In this document: one piece after another, positions 1 to 7,509 of the stretch
Position numbering within the stretch: position 1 is the stretch's first letter
Layout: every line of letters starts with the position of its first letter
Assembly (NCBI GenBank): GCA_030835185.1
Contig: JAUQWL010000070.1
Coordinates: forward strand, 1-16,992
Length of the DNA: 16,992 nucleotides
Reading direction: 5' to 3'
Source of the DNA: Solirubrobacterales bacterium
GTDB lineage: Bacteria > Actinomycetota > Thermoleophilia > Solirubrobacterales > 70-9
The notes under the pieces: model-generated
The model's input: only the letters and a program-made list of their open reading frames with translations
Database searches by the model: none
Told to the model about the DNA's origin: nothing
Position numbers and translations under genes: made by a program

Positions 1-1
1 C

Positions 2-214
2 AAGGGCCGCTCCGAGCGACGCACCTACCTGTACGCCCATCTGGCCCGCCCCGCCCCGGTGCGTTCCGGCCAGAAAGTCAGGGCGGGGAGGAGGCTGGGA
101 ACGGTCGGCCAGACGGGCAACGCCGCCGGTACGCCGTGCCATCTTCATATCGAGGTCCGGTCGCGCGGTGCCCTGCTGGATCCGGCACCGCTGCTCTCCT
201 CATGGGACTGGTGA
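2..214 (+). CDS. M23 (LytM-type) metallopeptidase, C-terminal fragment
   Basis: The window opens inside this gene. Frame 2 reads about 70 codons to a TGA at 212-214. The translation contains YAHLARPAPVRSGQKVRAG, then a G-x-VGQTGNAAGTPCHLHIEV segment. This is the end of the M23/LytM fold: a conserved Y-x-HL strand, the V-x-x-G-x-x-V-x-x-G turn, and the HLH motif whose second histidine takes part in zinc-dependent catalysis. Family members cut peptide cross-links in peptidoglycan, or act as inactive regulators of wall hydrolases, and are normally exported. The N-terminus, including any signal peptide or LysM/coiled-coil region and the first zinc ligands, is outside the window, so activity cannot be judged. 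The protein ends about 20 residues after the HLH motif, which is normal. The family call is firm; the physiological role is inferred. Confidence 0.86.
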   Translation, partial: KGRSERRTYLYAHLARPAPVRSGQKVRAGRRLGTVGQTGNAAGTPCHLHIEVRSRGALLDPAPLLSSWDW

Positions 215-272
215 CGCGTTCCGGGTCCTCTGTCGTTCACGAAGACGGCATTATTTCTGTCACCGGAATGAG

Positions 273-278
273 TATGGT
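273..278 (+). promoter_or_regulatory. candidate -10 (TATGGT) for the membrane-protein gene
   Basis: The gap from 215 to 341 is locally AT-richer than its surroundings. TATGGT fits TAnnnT and would give a leader of about 55 nt carrying the strong ribosome binding site at 328-333. I see no convincing -35 at the right distance, so this is a weak call. Confidence 0.25.
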
Positions 279-341
279 CGGTTGGCGGGAAACAGTGTCA
301 ATGGCCACAAGGCCATCCAGATCAAACAGGAGGAGTAACGA

Positions 342-1082
342 ATGACCAGCCAAAGCGGCTCTGCCGGCAGCCTGGACATAGGCGGCGTTTTCGAAGCAAC
401 AACCGAGATTTACAAGAAGGTGTTTGGCACGGTATGGATCGTCGCCCTGATCCTGCTCATCCCTTCGGCCATAATCGCCGCGCTTCTGGGAAATGAAGGC
501 ATCCTCGGCCTGATCGGGTCGCTCGTCCAGTTGGTCGCGGGTGCCTGGCTGCTCGGATCGGTCATCCGCATCGTCCAGGACGTCGAAGAGGACGGCCGGG
601 TCGACTGGTCGGTCGGGGAGATCCTCGGATCGGTCACCGGCAGGCTGATCTCGATCATCCTGCTTGAGATCGTGCTTGCCATCCTGGTCGGCATCGGCCT
701 GCTCCTGCTGATCGTCCCCGGTGTGATTCTCGCTCTGATGTGGAGCGTTTCGATGCCGTCGCTGGTGGTCGAAGACAAGGGCGTCTTCGACTCGCTCTCA
801 CGCAGTTCCGAACTGACCAAAGACAACCGCACGCGCATCCTCGGGATCGTTCTGATCGTCGTCCTCATCTACATCGCGATCATCGCCATCGGGGTCGCAT
901 TGACCGCTGCGGTTCCGGTCCTCGGAGTGATCGCGATGATCATCGTCGGCGTGCTGGCGTATCCCTACGTCTCGATCATCTCGACGGTCCTCTACTACCG
1001 CCTGGTTGAGCTCAAGGAGGGCGTCGCAGTCGCGGAGGCCGTCGTGGAAGAGCCACTCGATCCGCCGGCTCCGGCCGTCTGA
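342..1082 (+). CDS. multi-pass membrane protein of unknown function
   Basis: This encodes a 246-residue protein. The ATG has a perfect AGGAGG (328-333) eight bases upstream, the strongest ribosome binding site in the window. After a soluble start of about 28 residues it has roughly five or six hydrophobic segments (near residues 29-48, 53-75, 100-135, 165-190 and 190-217), then an acidic, proline-rich tail. The segment SLSRSSELTKDNRTRILGI before the C-terminal helices resembles the S-x-x-RS-x-x-L-x-x-G-x-R/W motif of the YciC/DUF975/GPDPase-membrane-domain type of integral membrane proteins. These are widespread and mostly uncharacterised. No catalytic residues are evident. It appears to be a single-gene unit, separated from the peptidase by 127 bp and followed by a strong terminator. 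Membrane location is secure; family membership is moderate; function is unknown. Confidence 0.82.
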   Translation: MTSQSGSAGSLDIGGVFEATTEIYKKVFGTVWIVALILLIPSAIIAALLGNEGILGLIGSLVQLVAGAWLLGSVIRIVQDVEEDGRVDWSVGEILGSVTGRLISIILLEIVLAILVGIGLLLLIVPGVILALMWSVSMPSLVVEDKGVFDSLSRSSELTKDNRTRILGIVLIVVLIYIAIIAIGVALTAAVPVLGVIAMIIVGVLAYPYVSIISTVLYYRLVELKEGVAVAEAVVEEPLDPPAPAV

Positions 1083-1107
1083 CTGAACGGTCGTTGAAAG
1101 CCGAGCC

Positions 1108-1147
1108 AGAGCCGTCGCGCAACCGCGCGGCGGCTCTTTCTCTTTCT
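1108..1147 (+). terminator. intrinsic terminator after the membrane-protein gene
   Basis: AGAGCCGTCGCGC at 1108-1120 pairs with 1125-1137 over 13 base pairs, with one G-T wobble, around the tetraloop AACC. It is followed by the pyrimidine tract TTCTCTTTCT (1138-1147). It lies 25 bases past the stop codon. On the minus strand the hairpin is not followed by a T-rich run, so it mainly serves the plus-strand gene, although a convergent gene ends at 1156. Confidence 0.85.
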
Positions 1148-1155
1148 GGTCGCTT

Positions 1156-1605
1156 TCAGACCTTCAGTTCGTAGTTGATCCAGGTGGACTTCTCGGCACC
1201 GGTGGTGTCGTAGAGGGCCTGGGCGGTGTGGTTGTCCGGAGCGGTGTTCCACTCGAGCCACGATGCTCCCGCTCCGCGGGCCAGTTCGGTCCCGGCCTCG
1301 ATCAGCGCCCTTCCGATCCCTGCTCCGCGCTCCGTCTCGATCACGTAGAGGTCGTTCATCAGCACCGATGTCGTCGCTGAAAGCGAACTCAGAAAACGGT
1401 AGTAACAGGCGAAGCCGACCGCCTCGCCGTCCCGCCACGCGCCCAGCAGCCAGCCTTCACGGTCGTCGCGCGTGAAGCGGGAGAAGAACTCCCTGTTGCG
1501 CTCCGGGTCGATGTCCTCTACCTCGTAGAAGCGCTGATAGGCCAACAGCAGAGGCTCGATCTGGGGCAGGGTGTCATCGGTGACGGATCTGATCTCGGCG
1601 TTCAT
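1156..1605 (-). CDS. GNAT-family N-acetyltransferase
   Basis: This 149-residue protein has the usual length of a single GNAT domain and is the only minus-strand gene in the window. The acetyl-CoA-binding motif A is clear: LMNDLYVIETERGAGIGRAL at about residues 82-101, with the R-x-G-x-G-R pyrophosphate loop. The later WNTAPDNHTAQALYDTTGAE segment matches GNAT motif B (N-x-x-A-x-x-LY-x-x-x-G). The first 75 residues form the variable substrate-binding half. The substrate cannot be predicted; relatives acetylate amines, amino acids, antibiotics or proteins. The ATG at 1605-1603 has no good Shine-Dalgarno sequence. A TAGGGT hexamer lies 12 bases upstream, so the mRNA may be leaderless. The gene converges on the membrane-protein gene and diverges from clpX. 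Confidence 0.9.
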   Translation of the reverse strand: MNAEIRSVTDDTLPQIEPLLLAYQRFYEVEDIDPERNREFFSRFTRDDREGWLLGAWRDGEAVGFACYYRFLSSLSATTSVLMNDLYVIETERGAGIGRALIEAGTELARGAGASWLEWNTAPDNHTAQALYDTTGAEKSTWINYELKV

Positions 1606-1611
1606 GTTCCG

Positions 1612-1634
1612 ACCCTACCGCCCGTTACCGGGCG
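1612..1634 (-). promoter_or_regulatory. candidate GNAT promoter with adjoining inverted repeat
   Basis: On the minus strand TAGGGT (1617-1612) fits an actinobacterial -10, and its first base lies 12 nt before the ATG. Directly upstream is a perfect inverted repeat, CGCCCG-TTAC-CGGGCG (1619-1634 on the plus strand), in the -10/-35 spacer where a repressor could bind. No -35 is obvious. Both elements are seen; the regulatory role is inferred. Confidence 0.35.
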
Positions 1635-1672
1635 TGGAGCGTGCCGGTCAGCCCCGGCCGGGCGGCGACGGG

Positions 1673-1729
1673 CCTCACCTGTGGCGACCGGCCTCACCTG
1701 TGGCGACCGGCCTCATCTGTGGCGACCGT
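1673..1729. repeat. three tandem 19-bp repeats in the GNAT-clpX divergent region
   Basis: The unit CCTCACCTGTGGCGACCGG occurs head-to-tail at 1673-1691, 1692-1710 and 1711-1729. The first two copies are identical; the third differs by C to T at its sixth base and G to T at its last. A degenerate partial copy (GGCGACGGG) precedes the array at about 1664-1672. Each unit contains CAC-CT-GTG, a short inverted repeat (CATCTGTG in copy three). The array lies in non-coding DNA between divergent genes, so it could be a set of protein-binding sites or a slipped-strand duplication. Confidence 0.85.
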
Positions 1730-1746
1730 GCGCCGGCAAGATCTGT

Positions 1747-1763
1747 CCCGCCGGGAGGGCGGG
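1747..1763. repeat. GC-rich hairpin upstream of clpX
   Basis: CCCGCC (1747-1752) and GGCGGG (1758-1763) form a perfect 6-bp stem around a 5-base GGGAG loop. No T-tract follows on either strand. It sits between the tandem repeats and the candidate clpX promoter. Function unknown. Confidence 0.4.
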
Positions 1764-1800
1764 GTGCCGAAACGCGGTAGATGTCCGCATAGAAGGTGCG

Positions 1801-1815
1801 GCGACACGGTGTCGC
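1801..1815. promoter_or_regulatory. perfect palindrome, candidate clpX operator
   Basis: GCGACAC-G-GTGTCGC is a perfect 7+1+7 palindrome that ends exactly where the candidate -10 TACAGT begins. A dimeric regulator bound here would cover the -10/-35 spacer. It does not match the consensus sites I know for HrcA (CIRCE) or actinobacterial LexA, and I cannot match it confidently to ClgR, a known clp regulator in other Actinobacteria. Confidence 0.5.
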
Positions 1816-1821
1816 TACAGT
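1816..1821 (+). promoter_or_regulatory. candidate clpX -10 (TACAGT)
   Basis: TACAGT fits TAnnnT and would start transcription near 1828-1830. That leaves a leader of about 33 nt with a GAAAGGG ribosome binding site before the CTG start. Such a start site would exclude the upstream GTG codons at 1796 and 1820 as translation starts. No clear -35 is seen. Confidence 0.4.
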
Positions 1822-1847
1822 GGGCCAAGGCCCTGAATCCGATTCGA

Positions 1848-1854
1848 GAAAGGG
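1848..1854 (+). promoter_or_regulatory. ribosome binding site that fixes the clpX start
   Basis: GAAAGGG ends seven bases before the CTG at 1862. It is the only plausible Shine-Dalgarno sequence near the conserved ClpX N-terminus, and it supports CTG rather than the upstream GTG codons as the initiator. Confidence 0.5.
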
Positions 1855-1861
1855 CAGACCC

Positions 1862-3166
<1,305 letters not shown>

Positions 3167-3171
3167 CGAAA

Positions 3172-3191
3172 GCCCGGGCGATCGCCCGGGC
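3172..3191. terminator. 20-bp perfect palindrome just after clpX
   Basis: GCCCGGGCGATCGCCCGGGC is perfectly self-complementary (8-bp stem with a GATC loop, or a 20-bp duplex palindrome) and begins five bases after the clpX stop. No T-tract follows, so it is at best a T-less terminator or an mRNA 3'-end stabiliser. It could also be a protein-binding palindrome. Confidence 0.5.
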
Positions 3192-3219
3192 CGGGGCTGC
3201 GGCCGGAAAATCGTGCGGT

Positions 3220-3271
3220 CCGTGGGGCAGCGTCTGACCACGGGAAATCGTGGCAGCCCGGGAGGTGATCC
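3220..3271 (+). other. clpX-valS spacer: alternative hairpins and an orphan anti-16S match
   Basis: CCGTGG (3220-3225) can pair with CCACGG (3238-3243). Alternatively CCACG (3238-3242) can pair with CGTGG (3249-3253). The two folds are mutually exclusive. Just downstream, GGAGGTGATCC (3261-3271) is an unusually long match to the complement of the conserved bacterial 16S rRNA 3' end, but no start codon lies at usable spacing; the valS TTG is 45 bases away. If clpX transcripts read through, this could be an attenuator-like element. If valS transcription starts at about 3316, it is simply upstream DNA. No T-box consensus is present. Confidence 0.35.
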
Positions 3272-3302
3272 GCGCGGGAGTCGCCGCGGTCGCTGCGCGC
3301 AA

Positions 3303-3308
3303 TAAGAT
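3303..3308 (+). promoter_or_regulatory. candidate valS -10 (TAAGAT), leaderless arrangement
   Basis: TAAGAT stands out in a very GC-rich spacer. Its first base is 14 nt before the TTG start, so a transcript starting the usual 6-8 nt downstream would begin at or next to the start codon. No Shine-Dalgarno sequence precedes the TTG. A leaderless mRNA is the simplest reading. Confidence 0.4.
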
Positions 3309-3316
3309 CGGCCGCC

Positions 3317-5872
3317 TTGGACGCCGAGGCCCGACAGAAGCTGGAAGAGACGACGCGGTGGCAGCCGGGAGAGGTCGAGCGGCGCGTTTTTCAGGACTGG
3401 CTCGACGGCGGCTACTTCCACCCGGAGGCCACAGGCAGTCCCGAGGAGAACTTCTCGGTGGCGATTCCGCCGCCGAACGTGACCGGTGCCCTCCACATGG
3501 GCCACGCCCTGAACGGTTCGATGCAGGATGCTCTGGTCCGCATGAACCGGATGTCCGGGCGCAATACGCTGTGGGTTCTCGGTACCGACCACGCCGGTAT
3601 CGCCACCCAGTCGGTGGTCGAGAAGCGCCTGCGTGAGGAAAGCGTCGATCGCCACGACATCGGCCGCGAGGCCTTCATCGAGCGGGTCTGGGAGTGGAAA
3701 GAGGAGTACGCGGCACGGATCAAGGAGCAGTACCAGCGACTCGGCGCTTCCTGTGACTATGAGCGCGAGCGCTTCACCCTCGACGACGGTTACGCCCTGG
3801 CCGTGCGCAAAGTCTTCACCGAGCTCTACGAGAAGGGCTACATCTACCGTGACAACTACATGGTCAACTGGGATCCGGGCTCGCGATCGGCGATCTCCGA
3901 CCTCGAGGTCGAAAACCGCGAGGAGACCGACACTCTCTTTTCGGTCCGGTACCCGGTCGAAGGCAGCGATCGCGTGCTCACGGTGGCGACCGTCCGACCG
4001 GAGACGATGATGGCCGACACCGCGGTCGCGGTCAATCCGAAGGACGAACGCTACGCCGACCTGGTCGGCAGCCACTGCATCCTGCCGCTGGTCGGCCGCC
4101 GACTGCCGATCATCGCCGACGACCACGTCGATATCGCGTTCGGCACCGGCGCCCTGAAGATCACCCCGGGCCACGACGTAAACGACTTCGAGATCGGCCG
4201 CAGGCACGGTCTCGAAGAGATCAGCGTGATCGGTGAGGACGGCCTGATGACCGAGGCGGCCGGTGAGCGCTTCGCCGGGATGACGGTCGCCGACGCGCAG
4301 GTCGCTGTGGCCGAGGCGCTGCGGGAGGAGGGCGCGCTCAGCGGCCAGGAGCCGTACGAGCACTCGGTGCCCTTTTCGCACCGCTCCGGTGAACGCATCG
4401 AGCCTCTGATTTCGCTGCAGTGGTTCTGTCGAATGGACGAGCTGGCGGCCCCGGCGATCGAGGCGGTCGAGAACGACGTGGTCAGCATCACGCCGCCACA
4501 GTGGAAGCGCGTCTACCTCGACTGGATGCGCGAGATCCGTCCCTGGTGCATCTCCCGCCAACTCTGGTGGGGGCACCGGATCCCGGTCTGGTACCGCGGC
4601 GAGGAGATCCACGTGGGTGAGCACGAGCCCGACGGCGACGGCTGGGTTCAGGAAGAGGACGTACTCGACACCTGGTTCTCTTCCGCGATCTGGCCCTTTG
4701 CCACGCTCGGCTGGCCGGAAGAGACTCCCGAGCTGAAGGCCTTCTACCCGACCGACTTCCTGACCACGGCCCGGGAAATCCTCTTCCTCTGGGTGGCCCG
4801 AATGGTGATGACCGGCATCGAGTTCGCCGGTGACATTCCTTTCGACAACGTCTACGTGCACTCGGTGATCCAGGCTCGCGACGGTCGCCGGATGTCGAAG
4901 AGCCTGGGCACGGGAATCGACCCGCTGGGCGAGATCGACGAGCATGGCGCCGACGCCCTGCGCTTCGGCCTGCTGGCGATGTCCTCGACCCAGGACGTGC
5001 GCTACTCGGACGCGAAGGTCCAGCAGGGCCGGGATCTCTCGAACAAGCTCTGGAATGCTTCCCGCCTGATCCTGCTGAACACCGCGGAGCCGGCCGAGCG
5101 CTCGGTTCCTGCCGAGCCCGCTGCGCTCGAGGATCGCTGGATCCTTTCGCGGCTCGAGAGCACGGTCGGGTCCGTCACTTCGCTGCTCGAAGTCTACGAC
5201 TTCGCCCATGCCGCCCAGGAGATCTACTCTTTCGTCTTTTCGGAACTGTGCGACTGGTACCTGGAGATCGTGAAGCCGCGCATCTACGAAGGCGACGGGG
5301 AGCTCGCCAGGGTTCTTCTCCATGCTCTCGAACGTACGCTCGCCCTGGTCCACCCGGTGATGCCGTTCGTCACCGAAGAGCTCTGGGGCTACCACCCCTA
5401 TCGACAGGGACACCTCGTGGCTCACAGCTTTCCGATCGCTGATCCGACGCGACTCGACGAGCAGCTAGAAGCCGAATTCGCCGGCGCGATCGGACTGACC
5501 AGACAGCTTCGCGGCTGGCGCGACATGGCCGGGGTGCCACCGAAGATCGTGCTTGAAGCGACCGGGGTGGCTGACGGGGTGCCGGAGTTCGTCTTCCGGC
5601 TCGGCAGAGTCACCCTGCGTGGCGACGCACCGGCCGGGATCCGGCCGGTGGCGACCGTCGCCGGCTTCGGCATCCTGCCTTCCGAGGGACTCGACACCGA
5701 CGCCCTCACGGCCCGGCTCTCGGCCCGTCGCGGCAAGCTCGAGGATGAGCTGCAGAAGATCGAAGGCAAGCTGGGTAACCAGAAATTCGTCGACCGGGCG
5801 CCGCCCGAGGTCGTCGCGGAAGAGCGGGAAAAGCTCGAGCAGGTCCGGGCTGAACTCGCCGGGCTCGGCTGA
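3317..5872 (+). CDS. valS: valyl-tRNA synthetase
   Basis: ValRS is a class Ia aminoacyl-tRNA synthetase that charges tRNA-Val and hydrolyses mischarged threonyl-tRNA. The protein is 851 residues, close to the usual 850-950. Visible landmarks are PPNVTGALHMGH (HIGH motif, HMGH at 60-63), the CP1 editing domain with VATVRPETMMADTAVAVNP and AFGTGALKITPGHD, the WCISRQLWWGHRIPVWY segment, RMSKS (525-529, the KMSKS loop), a helical anticodon-binding region, and a C-terminal coiled coil ending near EEREKLEQVRAELAGLG. RMSKS instead of KMSKS is a conservative variant. TTG at 3317 gives a sensible N-terminus (MDAEARQKLEETTRW), has no Shine-Dalgarno sequence, and sits 14 nt after a TAAGAT hexamer. folC follows after 23 bases, probably co-transcribed. 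Confidence 0.98.
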   Translation: MDAEARQKLEETTRWQPGEVERRVFQDWLDGGYFHPEATGSPEENFSVAIPPPNVTGALHMGHALNGSMQDALVRMNRMSGRNTLWVLGTDHAGIATQSVVEKRLREESVDRHDIGREAFIERVWEWKEEYAARIKEQYQRLGASCDYERERFTLDDGYALAVRKVFTELYEKGYIYRDNYMVNWDPGSRSAISDLEVENREETDTLFSVRYPVEGSDRVLTVATVRPETMMADTAVAVNPKDERYADLVGSHCILPLVGRRLPIIADDHVDIAFGTGALKITPGHDVNDFEIGRRHGLEEISVIGEDGLMTEAAGERFAGMTVADAQVAVAEALREEGALSGQEPYEHSVPFSHRSGERIEPLISLQWFCRMDELAAPAIEAVENDVVSITPPQWKRVYLDWMREIRPWCISRQLWWGHRIPVWYRGEEIHVGEHEPDGDGWVQEEDVLDTWFSSAIWPFATLGWPEETPELKAFYPTDFLTTAREILFLWVARMVMTGIEFAGDIPFDNVYVHSVIQARDGRRMSKSLGTGIDPLGEIDEHGADALRFGLLAMSSTQDVRYSDAKVQQGRDLSNKLWNASRLILLNTAEPAERSVPAEPAALEDRWILSRLESTVGSVTSLLEVYDFAHAAQEIYSFVFSELCDWYLEIVKPRIYEGDGELARVLLHALERTLALVHPVMPFVTEELWGYHPYRQGHLVAHSFPIADPTRLDEQLEAEFAGAIGLTRQLRGWRDMAGVPPKIVLEATGVADGVPEFVFRLGRVTLRGDAPAGIRPVATVAGFGILPSEGLDTDALTARLSARRGKLEDELQKIEGKLGNQKFVDRAPPEVVAEEREKLEQVRAELAGLG

Positions 5873-5895
5873 GCCCCGGGGCTGTCGAGAGCCCC
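5861..5895 (+). repeat. overlapping inverted repeats across the valS-folC junction
   Basis: Three stems share the same short arms: GGGCTC (5861-5866) with GAGCCC (5871-5876); AGCCCC (5872-5877) with GGGGCT (5878-5883) as a 12-bp palindrome; and GGGGCT (5878-5883) with AGCCCC (5890-5895) around a 6-base loop. The valS stop lies in the first, and the last arm abuts the folC ATG. Only some of these can form at once, so the element could couple folC translation to ribosomes finishing valS. Structure is seen; function is inferred. Confidence 0.5.
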
Positions 5896-7305
5896 ATGTG
5901 TCCCGAAGCTGAAAACCCTCCCGGTCGCGACTCGGGAGACAGAGGGGCACTCGCGCTACCCGATGCCGTGGCGGGAGCCCCGCCTTCGGGCAGTTTCGAC
6001 CCCGATGCCTACCTCGACTCGCTGGAGCCGATCGGCTGGCGACTCGGCCTCGACCGGATGACGGCCCTCTGCGAAGAGCTCGCCCGGCCGCAGGATCGTT
6101 TCGGGACGATTCATGTGGTCGGTACGAACGGCAAGTCGTCGGTTGCCCGTATGACGGCCGCGGTTCTCGAGGCCGACGGCATCAGGGCCGGCTGCATGAT
6201 CTCGCCGCACCTTTCGAGCTGGTCCGAACGGGTCATCGTCTCGGGCCGGGAGCTCGATCCGCATACCTTCGGCGAGGCCGTGCGGCGGACCGCGACGGCC
6301 GCCGCCGTGGTCAACTCCAGGCTCGACCCTGAGGATTCGGTGACCCAGTTCGAGATCGCGTCGGCGGCCGGGTTTCTCGCTCTGGCCGAGGCCGGAGTCG
6401 AGGTCGCAGCGGTCGAAGCCGGGCTCGGAGGTCGCCTCGATGCCACCAACTCGATCGATTCGAGCGTGACGGTCCTGACCTCGATCGGGCTCGACCACAC
6501 GGAATGGCTCGGCGAGACCGAAGTCGGGATCGCCGCAGAGAAGGTAGATGTGCTTCGACCCGGGACGGTCCTCGTCCTCGGCCGGGTCGCCGATGAGGTC
6601 CGTACCCTCGCGATCGAGACTGCCCTGGCGCGGGACTGCCGGGTGGTAGAACCCGGCGACGATCTGCCCGCCGGCGTGGAGCCCGCATCGCCGGCGCTCT
6701 ACCAACGGGCGAATTTCGCCCTTGCGATCGCCGCTTCCGAGTGGTACCTGGAGGCCGAATCCTCCCGGCGCAAGGCTTCTCGCTCGGGAAAGTCGCCGGT
6801 CGTCGCGAATCCGATCCCGAGGAAGGCGATCCTCGAAGCCTCGGCTTCGGCGGCCGTCCCCGGAAGGCTGGAGCGCGTTTCCTCGCAACCCCCGGTGTTT
6901 ATCGATGTCGCCCACAACCGTCCCGGCGCCGCCGCGCTGGCCGCTTCGGTTCCGGGAATCGCCCGTGGCAGACCGGTGATCGGGCTGATCGGCATTCTCG
7001 ACGACAAGGACGCATGCGGCATCATCGCCGAGCTGGCACCCGTTCTCGACCGCGTGGTCTTCTCACAACTCCCGCAAGGGGTTCTGCTCAGGTCGGCCCG
7101 GCCGGGGGCGCGGGGCTGGCCCCTTGCGGATCTGATGCGGTTCGCCGCCGAGGCCGGACTCGACGCCGAGGCCCGGGCGAAACCGGTCGATGCGCTTGGT
7201 CGTGCCCGGCAGCTCGCCACCGAACGCCACGGCGTGGTGCTCGTCGCCGGTTCCCACTACCTGCTGGCTCCGGGGTCCGAGGGCGGTGCCACGGGCGGCA
7301 TCTGA
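5896..7305 (+). CDS. folC: bifunctional folylpolyglutamate synthase/dihydrofolate synthase
   Basis: FolC adds glutamate to dihydropteroate (making dihydrofolate) and/or to reduced folates, using ATP, in the cytoplasm. The product is 469 residues. After a poorly conserved, charged start of about 35 residues come YLDSLEPIGWRLGLDRM, the P-loop VVGTNGKSS (GTNGKSS at 76-82), SPHLSSWSERV (folate-binding region), TQFEIASAAGFLALAEAGVE, the Mur-ligase-type EAGLGGRLDATNS, SIGLDHTEWLG, and the C-terminal-domain signature DVAHNRPGAAAL. The last is slightly divergent from the common AHNP-x-G/A. The ATG follows a weak GAGAG and the hairpin arm at 5890-5895. Whether it has one or both activities cannot be told from sequence alone. 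It lies between valS and maf-type genes, a common bacterial arrangement. Confidence 0.95.
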   Translation: MCPEAENPPGRDSGDRGALALPDAVAGAPPSGSFDPDAYLDSLEPIGWRLGLDRMTALCEELARPQDRFGTIHVVGTNGKSSVARMTAAVLEADGIRAGCMISPHLSSWSERVIVSGRELDPHTFGEAVRRTATAAAVVNSRLDPEDSVTQFEIASAAGFLALAEAGVEVAAVEAGLGGRLDATNSIDSSVTVLTSIGLDHTEWLGETEVGIAAEKVDVLRPGTVLVLGRVADEVRTLAIETALARDCRVVEPGDDLPAGVEPASPALYQRANFALAIAASEWYLEAESSRRKASRSGKSPVVANPIPRKAILEASASAAVPGRLERVSSQPPVFIDVAHNRPGAAALAASVPGIARGRPVIGLIGILDDKDACGIIAELAPVLDRVVFSQLPQGVLLRSARPGARGWPLADLMRFAAEAGLDAEARAKPVDALGRARQLATERHGVVLVAGSHYLLAPGSEGGATGGI

Positions 7306-7365
7306 GCCGGCGGCCGGCGGCAATAGCGGTCCCATCTTTCACCGTGGAGGTCGGGACAGGCGGGG

Positions 7366-7372
7366 TTATGCG
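7366..7372 (+). promoter_or_regulatory. weak candidate -10 before the small membrane protein
   Basis: TTATGCG is the AT-rich spot of the 78-bp folC spacer and begins 18 nt before the GTG at 7384. It lacks a perfect TAnnnT match and no -35 is seen. It could give a transcript with a leader of a few bases. Alternatively the small gene is transcribed from upstream with folC. Confidence 0.2.
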
Positions 7373-7383
7373 ACCATTGGCGG

Positions 7384-7503
7384 GTGAATCGCCAGTCCGG
7401 CTCTCAACTGCTGTCGATGATGGCTCTGGTCGCCGCGGTGGTGGCGATCGTGATCCTCGTATTTTTCGGTATCGGCTACCTATTCGGAAGGGTGTTCCTC
7501 TAG
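7384..7503 (+). CDS. 39-residue single-pass membrane protein
   Basis: A GTG-started small ORF reads VNRQSGSQLLSMMALVAAVV, then a continuous hydrophobic stretch (about residues 13-36, with AIVILVFFGIGYLFG) and ends RVFL-TAG. It has a short polar N-terminus with one arginine, one transmembrane helix and almost no C-terminal tail. The stop is six bases before the ATG of the zinc-ribbon membrane protein, and that gene's GGAAGGG ribosome binding site lies inside this ORF, which suggests translational coupling. I do not recognise a family. Support comes from the hydrophobic composition, clean fit between neighbours and tight spacing. A small subunit or partner of the following protein is plausible but inferred. 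Confidence 0.6.
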   Translation: MNRQSGSQLLSMMALVAAVVAIVILVFFGIGYLFGRVFL

Positions 7504-7509
7504 CAGCTC

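Noticed and set aside
1664..1729. CRISPR-like array
   Set aside because: The repeats are directly adjacent with no spacers, only three full copies, and no cas genes are present.
1796..1861. GTG start for clpX giving a 22-residue extension
   Set aside because: The extension is unlike any ClpX N-terminus, crosses the palindrome and candidate -10, and lacks a ribosome binding site at good spacing.
3167..3316. T-box riboswitch controlling valS
   Set aside because: I find no T-box consensus (the AGGGUGGNACCGCG-type core) and no specifier-loop architecture. The spacer may not even be transcribed with valS.
3250..3636. Plus-strand frame starting in the clpX-valS spacer
   Set aside because: Most of it overlaps valS out of frame, with arginine-rich shadow composition. 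The GGAGGTGATCC run lies after, not before, its GTG.
5956..6915. 319-codon minus-strand frame opposite folC
   Set aside because: Antisense to conserved FolC motifs, with no family features or ribosome binding site.
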